Of a stretch of 64,000 nt of DNA, positions 1 to 10,722 are shown piece after piece. How positions within the stretch are numbered: position 1 is the stretch's first letter; each line of letters starts with the position of its first letter. Below the pieces are notes generated by a model. That model saw only the letters and a program-made list of their open reading frames with translations. It was not told the origin of the DNA and made no database searches. Origin of the DNA: Chrysogorgia sp. JL179-B06 (taxonomy: Eukaryota; Cnidaria; Anthozoa; Scleralcyonacea; Chrysogorgiidae); NCBI GenBank assembly GCA_035772405.1, contig JAYKKM010000078.1:978501-1042500 (forward strand), in the 5' to 3' direction. The position numbers were made by a program, and so were the translations under genes.

Positions 1-452
1 TCATCAAGGGAGGACCAACAAGATTTCATGCTCATCCTCGATCATCGCCAGGAAAACCATAATCAACAAAATGTCAGTGATTGGAAGTCTTCGTAGGAAA
101 GGCTCTGCTGTATTCCTGGTCGAATTTTCTGAACTTCCATGTTGTGAAACTCAAGGTGAGTCTTTATATTGCAGTCTGCATTTTACACCAATTCTGCAGT
201 TTTAGTCTGCATTTTATTGCTTTCGATATCAACCTTTTCGAAGCCACAATAACAGAACCCAGATTGATGGATTCTTTGTGGTATGTAGCTATCTTTGCAC
301 TTATGATATGCAAAGTAAAAAGGATCAAGCTTAATTTCTCAGCCAAATTGATGAGATGTAGTCATGTTTTAGCACATTATTCCATCGTTGAGATAGATTA
401 GAGTGACAATACATGGACGATCGTCAAGCTCGTATCCTCAGAAAAATTATTC

Positions 453-490
453 TGAGTCCCAGACAGGAATCGAACCTGTAACCTGATAGC
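453..490 (-). repeat. tRNA-like B-box fragment (possible SINE piece)
   Basis: On the minus strand a short stem-loop GTTCGATTCC flanked by complementary ACAG/CTGT resembles a tRNA T-arm followed by acceptor-like sequence. No complete cloverleaf or 5' half is visible, so this is at most a tRNA-derived SINE remnant. A second GTTCGATCCC-like box lies on the same strand near 735-745. Confidence 0.3.
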
Positions 491-740
491 GAAGATTACA
501 ATGATGTACTGGTTCGATTGATATATGTACTGCCTATGCAGCACTATATATCGGTAATGTAACATTACCTATATATCAAACTCTCATAATTCATCGTAAT
601 CGTGAGATCCATGCATGTTTTACGTACTTGAGCAATGGGCATTTATTTTAGAATTTTAATGCGAGAAATTCCATGTATAGAACCATGTAATTTGTGCATT
701 CACTGGCCTGGCGTGTCTCGACTATTGTCGAGACCGGGAT

Positions 741-950
741 CGAACTATCCTAATATCAGATGCATCAGATTTACTAGTCTTAATCTTATGCTTGTTTGTT
801 CTCAGTTAAGTGGTTTCTTATACATTCTTTTATTCATGTACAATCTGTATGGTGTACATGAATAAAAGAATGTATAAGAAACCACTTAACTGAGAACAAA
901 CAAGCATAAGACTAGTAAATCTGATGCATCTGCTGTTAGGATAGTTAGTT
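741..950. repeat. Long hairpin (inverted repeat, ~100-bp arms)
   Basis: Roughly 741-841 is nearly the exact reverse complement of 852-950, with about 10 bases between the arms. The arms differ by a few small indels near the outer ends. No ORF is meaningful here. It looks like a hairpin MITE or foldback element. Confidence 0.75.
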
Positions 951-1120
951 GTTTTGTACAAATACATGTAACAGCTCTATATAAAGTCCAAGCACTAGTA
1001 TTCTGTCAGTACATAGCTGGTACTAGATACTCAAAGTACTCGTAATAAATATTGTTGTTCATCAAACAGCAACAAATTTCCTGAGGCAAATTCAATTTCC
1101 AGGCAAGAAAAATAATTCAT
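951..1120. other. Short LTR-like stretch, unassigned
   Basis: A TATATAAA box near 980 is followed by AATAAA near 1044, the layout of an LTR end or polymerase II unit. No partner LTR or coding sequence was found. Confidence 0.2.
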
Positions 1121-1140
1121 CTGGGGCCGGTTGTATAAAA
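1121..1140 (+). repeat. Left terminal inverted repeat of the Harbinger element
   Basis: Twenty bases match the reverse complement of 16272-16291 exactly. A partial internal repeat of the motif occurs about 110 bases further in. Confidence 0.7.
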
Positions 1141-1415
1141 CTCTTAACGACAACTTAATCACCCGTTTCATCGTTAAGATTAACGACGTGATTAAACCGG
1201 TGTCACAGGAAATATTACGGCAGGACGAATTTCCGGTTGTATAAAAGTGTAGTTATTGTTAATCATCGTTAAATGGTCGTTAAAGTTAACGACCATCGAG
1301 AGTATGATTAAGTTTCTTAACTCTAGTTAAAAATGGCGAACTTGTTAAGACATCTATTGTATAATGCTGAAAATCGACGAAGGAACCACTTACCTCGAGT
1401 TTTCAATAGGCATAT

Positions 1416-1725
1416 TGTAACATGGTAGCATATACCATGTAATATATTATATAATTATAAGACCTTAGTTAACCTTCCTCGCATGAATAAGCAAATACTT
1501 ATTTTCCCACAAACGTGTAAACGGACATGAATCAGCATAGAGATTAAACAACCACAGGAAAACGCGTAAACGGACATGAATCGGCACAGCGTTGGTGGTT
1601 TTGTGGTTGCTAGAACTTGTTTTCACATACTGTATTGCGTAGAGGAAATTCATCATAGTTTAGGAATTCTTCCTCTACCATGTATTTTAAAAGATGAGCA
1701 CAACAGAGTATTGAGGGAGAAGATT
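1416..1725 (+). repeat. 5' LTR of the Gypsy element, 3' part deleted
   Basis: It aligns with the first part of the 3' LTR (6403-6740) apart from a 6-base and a 16-base indel and a few substitutions. Similarity stops near 1725, and gag-frame sequence follows at once. The R/U5 end, the primer-binding site and the gag start are therefore missing. Confidence 0.75.
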
Positions 1726-2838
1726 TCAATATAATTAAGAACCACCTTGTAAAATCAAAAACATTCGAACAGTCCGATTTTAATACAGAGCAAGATAGTG
1801 AATCTGATACTATAACTGTAGAATATATTGATGTTAATAACGATGAGAAAAGCGAGGAAGATAGACAGTGGCAAAGAGAACAAGAACAAATCTTGTGGGA
1901 GAGAGAAAGAGAGAAGCGCGAATGGGAAAAAGAAAGAGAAGAGAGAGAGTTTAGGTTAAGGGAGCATGAAATCGAATTAAGAAAGCTAGAATTACAAGCG
2001 AAAACGCAAGGTCATCTTGAAAATAGTTCAGGTCCAAAATTTGATCTAACAAAACATATTCGAATGGTTCCACCTTTCCAGGAACGGGAAGCTGACCAAT
2101 ATTTTTTACATTTTGAAAAGATTGCACTAAATTGCGATTGGCCAAAAGAAAGCTGGACAATGTTGCCGCAAAGTGTCTTGGTCGGAAAAGCTCGCGAAAT
2201 TTATTCTCAACTTTCCATCGAGATATCGGCAAATTATGATATGGTAAAAGAACTTATCCTCAAAGGTTATGAGTTGGTGCCTGAGGCGTATCGTAAAAAA
2301 TTTCGAAATTTCGAAAAAACCGGCCATAGGAATCATGTCCAATTTGCACAAGAAAAAGAACAATTATTCGATCGGTGGTGTTCATCTGAAAAAATTAATA
2401 AAGAATACCAAAAATTGCGAGAACTAATTTTAATAGAAGAATTTAAACATTGCATAAATCCCGAGGTCCGCACATTTATAAATGAACAAAAGCCAACAAG
2501 TTCCACTGCTGCTGCACGTTTAGCAGACGATTTCGCCTTAACCCACAAGAATTCGTTCGGAAGTAAGTCACAATCACCTTCCTTTAAACCACAAAATAAT
2601 GGTGACAATAGGCAAACACCCAGAAATTTTCCACGCGATAACCAAGAAAGTAAAGCAGGTTATAATGACACACGAATCAAACAATTGGAGACGGTCCATG
2701 AACAATTTTCAGCCGAACATACAAAATAGAACACCGGAATTTCAGAACAAAAACAATAATCCACCTTTTAATTCGATCACTTGTGGTTATTGCAGACGTA
2801 AAGGACACATGATGTCGGATTGTTATTCCATGAGATGA
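1698..2838 (+). pseudogene. Gypsy gag with CCHC zinc knuckle, frameshifted
   Basis: An open frame from just after the truncated LTR carries a charged Glu/Arg coiled coil (about 1860-2010), then a retrotransposon capsid-type region containing PPFQEREADQYFLHFEKIA. Its frame stops at 2729, while the zinc knuckle CGYCRRKGHMMSDC (CX2CX4HX4C) lies in another frame ending at 2838, so a frameshift lies near 2640-2700. No in-frame ATG precedes the capsid region; the start was probably lost with the deleted LTR end. Gag would package the element RNA. Confidence 0.7.
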
Positions 2839-3028
2839 AACCAACAAAACCAACAGGCTTTATTTCCCGATCAAAACCGAACTTTCAAAATTATACTAAA
2901 CAACAATCAACATCTGTTTCTGATAATAGCAGTGTTATTCATTTCGACAAGGATTTAGCGATCAACGGTAATACTGACCATATTATGAAGATATTTGAAC
3001 CATTTGTTATAAGGCTAAGGTTTCACTT

Positions 3029-5041
3029 TTGAGCGAACCAACAAAATTTATTCCGATTCAAATATTACGAGATACCGGTGCATCCCAATCTTTAATACTG
3101 ACAAACACATTACCATTTTCTGACGAGTCATATTCGGGTACGAATGCTTTAATTAAAGGAGTTCACTCAAGCGATTATAGTCCAGTTCCTTTACACAATA
3201 TTAAATTGCAGTCCGATTTAGTCTCAGGAGATGTTTCTATAGGTATCATTGATTCTTTACCTTTTGATGGAATACAGTTGTTATTAGGAAACGATCTGGC
3301 TGGTGAAAAGGTAACCATAAATCCCATACTGACAAATAAACCATGTATGACACAGATTCCCGACGTCATTGAACAGGAAATTCCAAATTTATATCCTTCA
3401 TGTGCGGTGACCAGAGCAATAGCCAAACAACAGAAATTAGTAGACATTAACGAAGACGAACTTCATTTATCCGATACCCTTTTTGCGGATATATTTGAGA
3501 ATCCTACTAAAACACATACTACGGAAAACAATGCGGCTGATACACCAAGCATGTCACAATCTAATCTCATTAATGAGCAAAAGAATGATCCTGAGATATC
3601 TTCATTAATTCAACAAGCTTTCGATGATAGAGAAATAGCAGAACACACAGTGGGTTATTTCACTAAAAATGGAATATTAATGCAGAAATGGCGACCCCCT
3701 GAGGTTAGCGCGAATGACACATGGTCTATTCGATACCAAATTATAATCCAAAAACCATATCGAGACGAAATCTTAAGCTTAGCACACGAAACACCCCTTT
3801 CAGGTCATTTGGGAATAAACAAAACACATGAAAAGATTTAGCAACATTTTTATTGGCCTGGAATTCGGAAAGACGTAGCCGAATTCTGTAAGACATGCCA
3901 TACTTGCCAAGTAGCAGGAAAACCAAATCAGGTTATTCCGAAAGCACCGTTACAACCAATTCCAGCTTTTGAAGAACCGTTCAGTAGAATTATGATTGAT
4001 TGCGTTGGACCATTGCCTAAAACTAAAAGAGGTAACCAATATCTGTTGACAATTATGTGCGTTTCGACGCGTTTTCCTGAAGCCATTCCACTTCGAAATA
4101 TTAAAGCTAAAACTATTGTTCAAGCCCTGACAAAGTTTTTTACTTTGGTTGGTCTTCCAAAATCTATCCAATCTGACGAAGGATCAAATTTCATGTCAGG
4201 ATTATTTCAACAAGTCATGCATGAACTAGGTATCACGCAATATAAATCTACGGCTTATCACCCAGAAAGTCAAGGTGCAATAGAACGATTTCACCAAACC
4301 TTAAAACAAATGATTAAGACGTATTGTTTCGAAACTGAGAAAGATTGGGACGACGGAGTCCATTTACTTTTATTTGCAGCTCGTGAGTCGGTTCAAGAAT
4401 CATTAGGGTTTAGTCCTTTTGAGTTAGTTTTCGGCCACACCATAAGGGGACCACTTAAGCTTTTAAAGGAAAAGTTGCTTTCCGAAGACGGCGGTTCGTT
4501 TAACCTTTTGCAGTACGTGTCCGACTTTCGCAACAAATTAAGGAAGGCCTGTGATTTAGCACGAAAAAATCTTCAGTCTGCTCAAAATCGCATGAAGCGT
4601 CATTACGACAAGAACTCGGTTACTCGTAATTTTCAGCACGGTGATAGAGTTCTTGCGTTTCCGGTTCCTGGAAAGTCCCTACAAGCTAGATACTTTGGCC
4701 CTTATGTTGTGGAAAAGAAAGAGAATGATTTAAATTATGTAATAGTAACCCCAAATAGGCAAAGAAATAAACAACTTTGTCATATAAATATGCTTAAGCC
4801 ATATCATGAAAGAAAGAATGCAATAGAGGCTGTAAATGTAGTCAGTTCAGATAGAGATAGTCATAACAACAATGAAGACAAATCTGAACTCTTTAATCTG
4901 TCTGAGACAACGAAACTAAGCAACTCCGATGTTTTACGAGATTTGGATTCGAAGTTATTTCATCTCAACGCCAAGATGTTCCACACCTTGTTCAAGAGTA
5001 TTCCAAATTATTTCCTGACGTTCCTTCCCGGACCGAAATGA
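3029..5041 (+). pseudogene. Gypsy protease and integrase region
   Basis: DTGASQSLI near 3070-3100 is the retropepsin active site. The H2C2 integrase finger follows (GHLGINKTH, then CKTCHTC), and an in-frame TAG at 3839-3841 interrupts it. The integrase core runs from about 3980, with IDCVGPLP (first Asp), SDEGSNF (second Asp) and the ESQGAIERFHQTLK segment (Glu), and then a chromo/GPY-like tail (FGPYVVEKKEND). The frame ends at 5041 in a non-homologous tail. The expected linker leading into RT is readable in another frame from about 4960, so a frameshift separates integrase from RT. It would integrate the cDNA copy. Confidence 0.75.
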
Positions 5042-6462
5042 TTGCCCACGACGTGGATATTGGCGACGCCGTTCCTATAAAACAACACCCTTACCGGTTA
5101 AACCCAACCAAGCAAAAATACCTTCAACAAGAGATCCAATACCTCCTCGAGAACGATTTCATTGAACCTAGCCAGAGTAGTTGGAGTTCACCTTGTATTT
5201 TAGTTCCAAAACCAGATGGAAGTCATCGCATGTGTACGGACTACCGTAAAGTGAACAATTTAACGAAGTCGGATACTTTTCCTATTCCTCGTATGGATGA
5301 TTGTGTTGATAAAATTGGAAATGCGAAATTTGTTTCGAAATTTGATTTACTGAAAGGATTCTGGCAAATTGCACTGAGCGAACGTGCCAAAGAAGTTTCA
5401 GCGTTTGTTACATCACACGGATTATATCAGTACAAAGTCATGCCTTTTGGAATGAGGAATGCACCTGCCACCTTCCAACGCCTCATCAACCAGATAATTT
5501 CTGATATAGATGGTTGCGAAGGTTACATTGACGACGTGATCATCTATAGCGACACCTGGGAAAAACATCTTCAGATCTTACGAAAGTTTTTCGAACGGCT
5601 CCGCGAAGCCAAACTAACCATCAATTTAATAAAGAGTGAATTTGGATGTGGTCATGTAACATACTTAGGCCATATCGTTGGTCAGGGCCAAGTTAAACCA
5701 GTCGACGCCAAAGTCGACGCGATTGCAGATTTTCCACCACCCACAACTAAAAAGCATGTAATGCGATTGCTCTGCATGGTGGGTTATTACCGAAAGTTTT
5801 GCCCAAACTTCTCATGAATTACGGAACCCTTGACGCAGTTGCTACGAAAGGATGTTAAATTTGTTTGGACAGAACATTGTCAGTTGGCTTTTGAGAAAGT
5901 CAAAGCTATGCTACAAAATTCTCCAGTTTTATCTGCACCAGATTTCAGCTGTCCATTCAAGCTAGCGGTAGACGCGAGCGATGTTGCTGCCGGTGCAGTT
6001 CTGTTACAAGAAGATCAAGATGGAGTCGATCATCCAGTATGTTATTTTTCTAGAAAGGTCAACAAACATCAGCGTAATTACTCCACGATCGAAAAAGAAT
6101 GTCTTGCCCTTGTTCTCGCGCTTCAACACTTCGAAGTTTATGTTTCTTCACCGACTGTACCACTCGAGGTGTTCAGTGACCACAACCCTCTAGTTTTTCT
6201 CCGTAAGCTGAAGAACAAGAATCAACGTTTGCTGCGGTGGAGTCTAATATTGTCCGAGTACAATATGAAGATACAGCACATCAAAGGACGGGACAATCTA
6301 CTTGCTGATTGTCTTTCGAGACCATACACTATTCCAAACGAACACGATATATTGTACTTTAACGAAAGTTTTAGTAAACTTTCTTTCTTTCAAGGGGGAG
6401 GGTGTAACAATACACATGGTAGCATATACCATGTAATATATTATATAATTATAAGATCTTAG
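5038..6462 (+). pseudogene. Gypsy reverse transcriptase and RNase H, one stop codon
   Basis: RT motifs in order are ENDFIEPSQSSWSSP, KPDGSHRMCTDYRKVN, VSKFDLLKGFWQI, VMPFGMRNAPATFQ and the catalytic YIDDVIIYSD. A TGA at 5815-5817 splits RT from the RNase H domain, which carries LAVDASDVAAGAVLLQ, STIEKECLALVLAL and VFSDHNPL. The domain ends near 6330 (DCLSRP); the rest runs into the polypurine tract. It would convert element RNA to DNA. Confidence 0.8.
6392..6402 (+). promoter_or_regulatory. Polypurine tract of the Gypsy element
   Basis: AAGGGGGAGGG lies directly before the first base of the 3' LTR (TGTAACA), the expected plus-strand primer position. Confidence 0.75.
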
Positions 6463-7064
6463 TTAACCTTCCTCGCATGAATAAGCAAATACTTATTTTC
6501 CCACAAACGTGTAAACGGACATGAATCAGCATAAAGATTAAACAACCACAGGAAAACGCCTAGTCCCACAAACGCGTAAACGGACATGAATCGGCACAGC
6601 GTTGGTGGTTTTGTGGTTGCTAGAACTTGTTTTCACATACTGTATTGCGTAGAGGAAATTCATCACAGTTTAGGAATTCTTCCTCTACCATGTATTATAA
6701 AAGCTGAGCACAACAGAGTATTGAGGGAGAAGATTCAGAGGAATCACGAAAGCCAGTTAGGCTGAAGTATCGCAGAGATTGAAGAAACTGAACATCTATT
6801 AATCAAAGAACCACAAAGTCAAAGAACGAAGAAGATACCAAGACCAAAGTTGTGCTCAGTCAGAAATAAAGAGATAAGTTGAACAAAATAGGAAAGTTGT
6901 TATTAACATTATAGAAATACATATATTTGAAGTATTAATAAATATTGTAAAAGGTAATTGGTTTCACGCTATATAGTGTTATGAGGAGAATATTATTGAA
7001 CCAAAAACTAGAGTCTAAAAATAATTATAAACAAACAGTCAACGCATATCTCCTCCCCGTAACA
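6403..7064 (+). repeat. 3' LTR of the Gypsy element, complete
   Basis: It starts TGTAACA and ends CGTAACA, about 662 bases. It holds TATAAAAG at ~6695 and AATAAA at ~6937 as promoter and polyadenylation signals, and an internal short repeat GTAAACGGACATGAATC. Harbinger transposase coding sequence begins right after it. Confidence 0.75.
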
Positions 7065-8520
7065 ACATTAATGTCGAAGAGGTTTCTGACCTGACGAGGA
7101 ACTTCGTAAGAGGTATCGGTTTGGCAGAGTCAATACGGTTTATTGCAGCACAAATACAAGAAGACATTCAACCAATGTCAAACAGAAATCATGCAATTTC
7201 TGCAAAGGAACAGCTCTTAGTTGCTCTCCGATTTTATGTGTCTGGGAGCTTCCTTCAAGTCATTGGAGATACGTTTGGCTACGACAAAGCAACCGTCTCC
7301 AGAATTGTGCGACGAATATCCGTTGCACTGGCGGAGAAAAGCGAACAATTCATAAAGTTTCCAACAACGAATGCGGAAAAGCAGCAAGTCAGAACTGGGA
7401 TGTACGTGCTTGGGGGTTTTCCCTGTGTTATTGGTTTGGTTGATGGTCCAGGCTCCCGTAAACCACGAACCCACCAATACAACATTGCAATAATATAGAA
7501 AAAATATATCAAAACTTTTAATATTGTTTATATTGTTTACCACACCCTCTATGCCTATTGGGTACCTTAACCTCACCAAATTCCTCCCTCCGTCTTCTAG
7601 TATAGAATTAAAATTTTGATTAGTGTACTATATTTAATAAATATAGGTAGATAGCAAGGTGGCCAGGGTCATGTCATGACTCGTTCATTTTCCAAACATC
7701 AATACTTGGTAGGCATATGGAAGGCCCAAACACATTAGATGATGGCATATTGATGGATGATAGTGGATATGCCTGTCGCCCTTACCTCATGACACCCTAT
7801 CTAGCCCCAATCAATAGAAAACAAAGGAGATACAACACTGCACGTAAACGGACAAGGTGTTTGGTGGAAAGAGTTATTGTACGTGCAGATGCTGATATGA
7901 TGGAGCAGCACAATGATGATTGAGATGTGGTTAGGGACTATATAGCCGAAACATTTTTCTAGGAAGTTAATTTATCTCAGAGAATATCCATACTTAACCT
8001 CCTTAATACTGTGGAAACATGGTGAGTGTTTAATGATTGTAGTATTTGAATAGTATTTCCAATGCATGTAAAGCTGTTTTGTGGTTAGTGACATTTGACA
8101 TGTTTCCAAGGTCAAAATAGCTGGAAAGCACTTTAGTCTTCTGTCTACACCTTATTGTCTTTGACATTGTGAATGGGAAATAAAAAATTAAACTGCAATA
8201 TTCAATGAAAATTAAGAATTCATTCCTGTATTACAATGATCGGTTGTTGTTATCTTAAGGCCCATGATAAGCAAATCCCAGGCAGAGACCAAGTATTGTC
8301 TAAAATGAGTTATTTTAGGCAATTTGTACTAAATTGGCTTAGAAAACTTGTGAAATGTCACTTAACAATAATACAGTTTACAAACCGTTGAAAATGTGAT
8401 TCAATTATTATGTCATTAAACAGTCAACCTGAATCAACAGTTTGTTGTGTTTTGTTATGTTTTGTTATGTCATGTTAATAATCTAAATGAATCTTGGAGG
8501 AAATATGGTAGCCTCCCTGC

Positions 8521-8715
8521 ATGCAATTCTCTGTCCTGAGTTCCTTGCTGCAATGTTTTGGCTGAGCCAGGCAAATAAATAGATGCAATGTTTTGCAGGT
8601 CAAGTCAGAGAATAAATAAGAGCATGAGATTAGGTTAAACGAAAACATTGCACAGCTATTTATTTCTCTGGCTCGACCAAAACATTGCAGCTAGGAACTG
8701 GACACAGAGTTGCCT
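8521..8715. repeat. Imperfect palindrome (hairpin MITE)
   Basis: CTGTCCTGAGTTCCTTGCTG and GCAATGTTTTGG on the left pair with their near reverse complements on the right. The middle carries further copies of GCAATGTTTTG. Confidence 0.55.
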
Positions 8716-8819
8716 GTAAAGGGGGCTAGTATGCAATACTGTATATAAATAAACAATTAAAATTAATATTTTTATCAATTAACTTAAAAATAAAGAGTGG
8801 TCAAATTCACTACCATTAT

Positions 8820-9600
8820 TTATTTTTGAAGGATCTCAATGTGGAGCTCAAGTTTCTTCTTTTCGAGTGCAAGGTTCTCTTGCTCCAATTTAAGTTTATT
8901 TTGCTGCTCCAATAGCACCTGTTGGTGCAAGTCTTGAATCTTGCTCACCTTGTTTTTGGAGGGCGCTCGTTTCCTTTTATTGGTAGGTGTAGCTGCAGGC
9001 ATGCTGGCAGGTATTTCACTTTCTGGCACTGGTTCTTTTGAATCGGTAACAGATAGGTAATACCATTTGTAAGCTATAAAGTTGATGTGCATTCCTTTAC
9101 TTGAATTTTAGCATTGAACATTTATAAAAACTAAATTTGTACTTTTCATCATGTTGGTTTATTCATTAAAATAAATAAAATATTGACCTACCGACAAGCT
9201 GGATATCAAACATATCGACAGGAACTGGATGGGTACTGATTTCACCACAATCAATCGATATTGGTGTAGCCTCTGGTGTTGCACATAGAAATATATCATT
9301 GTCAGTTTCAACAACTGTGGCTATAAACTACTATAATAATCACCGTCACCACCAGTTTTCCTTCGAGACTTTGAAATTCCAGCATGTTCTTTCTTGGCCT
9401 GCTGTGTCAGGTTTCTCCATTTGTCCCGAATTTCATGGGGTGTCCTCAAAGCATTTCCTAAGCTGTTGACTCTATCTGTTATTTTTGTTATTTAGATCCT
9501 CTATAATAAGTGAACACTCAGCAACAGTAAAATTTTGTTTTCTTTTTTCCTTTCCTTCCTTAATCTCAACCACAGTGCCATTTTTATTCAATTATAAAAG
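8820..9600 (-). pseudogene. Harbinger Myb/SANT-like DNA-binding protein remnant
   Basis: The second gene typical of Harbinger elements; its product normally binds DNA and helps bring the transposase to the ends. The 5' part (about 9600-9480) reads a basic stretch and NFTVAECSLII. The C-terminal half of the SANT fold (about 9480-9350) reads VNSLGNALRTPHEIRDKWRN. The segment that normally joins them is missing. A linker follows (about 9330-9190), then an apparent intron. The final exon (9060-8820) is a coiled coil rich in Lys, Leu, Gln and Glu. A frameshift also lies near 9490. Confidence 0.6.
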
Positions 9601-10679
9601 TATCCAAAAGCCAAAATATCAATATAAAAATTCAAAGCAAGCAGCATAGGTTACACTTAAATCAGATTATACCAGCAATGAAATATATATACACAAATGA
9701 AAAGTTTTATTAATTCATTTTAAACAAGTATTTATTTTACAAAATTCACACTATACAGTACTTAGAGCATATACCATATTTCCTCTATTTAGCCACCCTG
9801 GGGGCTTATTATTTTTCAGTGCTTCTGAACTTGGGGCTTGTTAGAAGGTGCTAAAGTGAAGAGGTTAAATAGAGGCTGGGGCTTAATAAATTTTCATGTT
9901 TAGAAATTTTTCATATTTTTTAATTATTCATATTTTTGACAGATGTCAATGCCTTCAACTATTACACAAATCAGCAATTTCAACTAAATAATTTTGAGAA
10001 ACAAATAATCACCTCTAAAATTTCCACAACATACAAGATATATATATTTACACTGATGCTTAAATATATCGACAGTCAATTAAATTAACATGACTCTTCA
10101 TAAAACGTTGCCGCGCAGTGTTTGTATTTCTATGTTGACATATATCTGCTTTTAAAGGAATAAAAATATCCCTCATACAGTAGGTGGGGCTTAATAAAGA
10201 CTTGGTTTTTGTCAGGGCATCTGGACTGAATCGTATTAGGATGGTGCCTGTAGAAGAAATACGGTAGATATTTATCATTTGTAGACCTAGAGCGAGGGGT
10301 ATTTGATGATATTTCGCCGAATCCCCCGAGCAGAGGGTCTATAAATGATATATTATACCGAAAATAGCTATGAACATTCAATGAGCGTTTGCCAGTCTCT
10401 GCTCTCGCCATTTTTCATTGCTTTGCTTAACTGCGTGTAGTCTCGCATGCAGTCCACAAAATATCGCAGTGAGATATTTTACATATCACCCGCAACAGAG
10501 TGAGATATTTTATGTATCTCACTCCACACTCTGAAATCGGGAACTGGGGTAGAATACCGCGAAAAATCTCCTCGTCACATGCCCATGGTACAAATGCTGT
10601 TTTCTCATTGGAGAATTTTAAATTGAGGTATAATATAACAACAAGCCGTCTATCACTTCCATGTAAGAACGAGAAAGTC
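9601..10679. other. Non-coding interior of the Harbinger element
   Basis: AT-rich sequence with no convincing gene. Around 9780-9900 and 10180-10200 there are repeated GGGGCTTATT/AATAAGCCCC-type motifs (for example ggggcttaataaa), probably a small repeat. The short ORFs here show no domain. Confidence 0.4.
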
Positions 10680-10722
10680 TACCGGAGGACAGGGAAGCTC
10701 TTTCAAGAGAAAGCTTTCCTAT

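Larger units (their letters stand above)
1416..7064 (+). mobile_element. Ty3/Gypsy LTR retrotransposon with Gmr1-like pol order
   Basis: Two related LTRs flank gag, aspartic protease, H2C2 zinc finger, integrase core, reverse transcriptase and RNase H, in that order. Integrase ahead of RT is the Ty1/Copia order, but the RT (YIDDVII) is Gypsy-type. This combination is described for the Gmr1-like group of Gypsy elements. A polypurine tract sits immediately before the 3' LTR. The copy is dead: it has a deleted 5' end, at least two frameshifts and in-frame stops. The flanks do not show a clean 5-bp duplication (CATAT versus ACATT). Confidence 0.8.
1333..7923 (+). pseudogene. HARBI1-like transposase, split and broken
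   Basis: A DDE nuclease that would cut and paste the Harbinger element. The N-terminal 27 codons begin with an ATG at 1333 and run to 1413, where the Gypsy element interrupts. Coding similarity resumes directly after the 3' LTR (7065-7498) with the helix-turn-helix region (SGSFLQVIGDTFG, then KATVSRIV) and GLVDG, which holds the first catalytic Asp. About 150 bases without similarity follow. From ~7650 the frame shows ARWPGSCHDS (second Asp) and DSGYACRPYLMTPYL, ending with a LVER motif that carries the Glu. The segment between GLVDG and ARWPG (normally a THVKI-type stretch) is missing or replaced. The retrotransposon insertion alone inactivates the gene. Confidence 0.75.

Noticed and set aside
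81..401. 106-codon ORF at the window start
   Set aside because: No domain, AT-rich hydrophobic composition and an opposing ORF of similar quality; probably chance.
453..490. Complete tRNA gene
   Set aside because: Only a T-arm-like piece is present; no D-arm, anticodon arm or matching acceptor strand.
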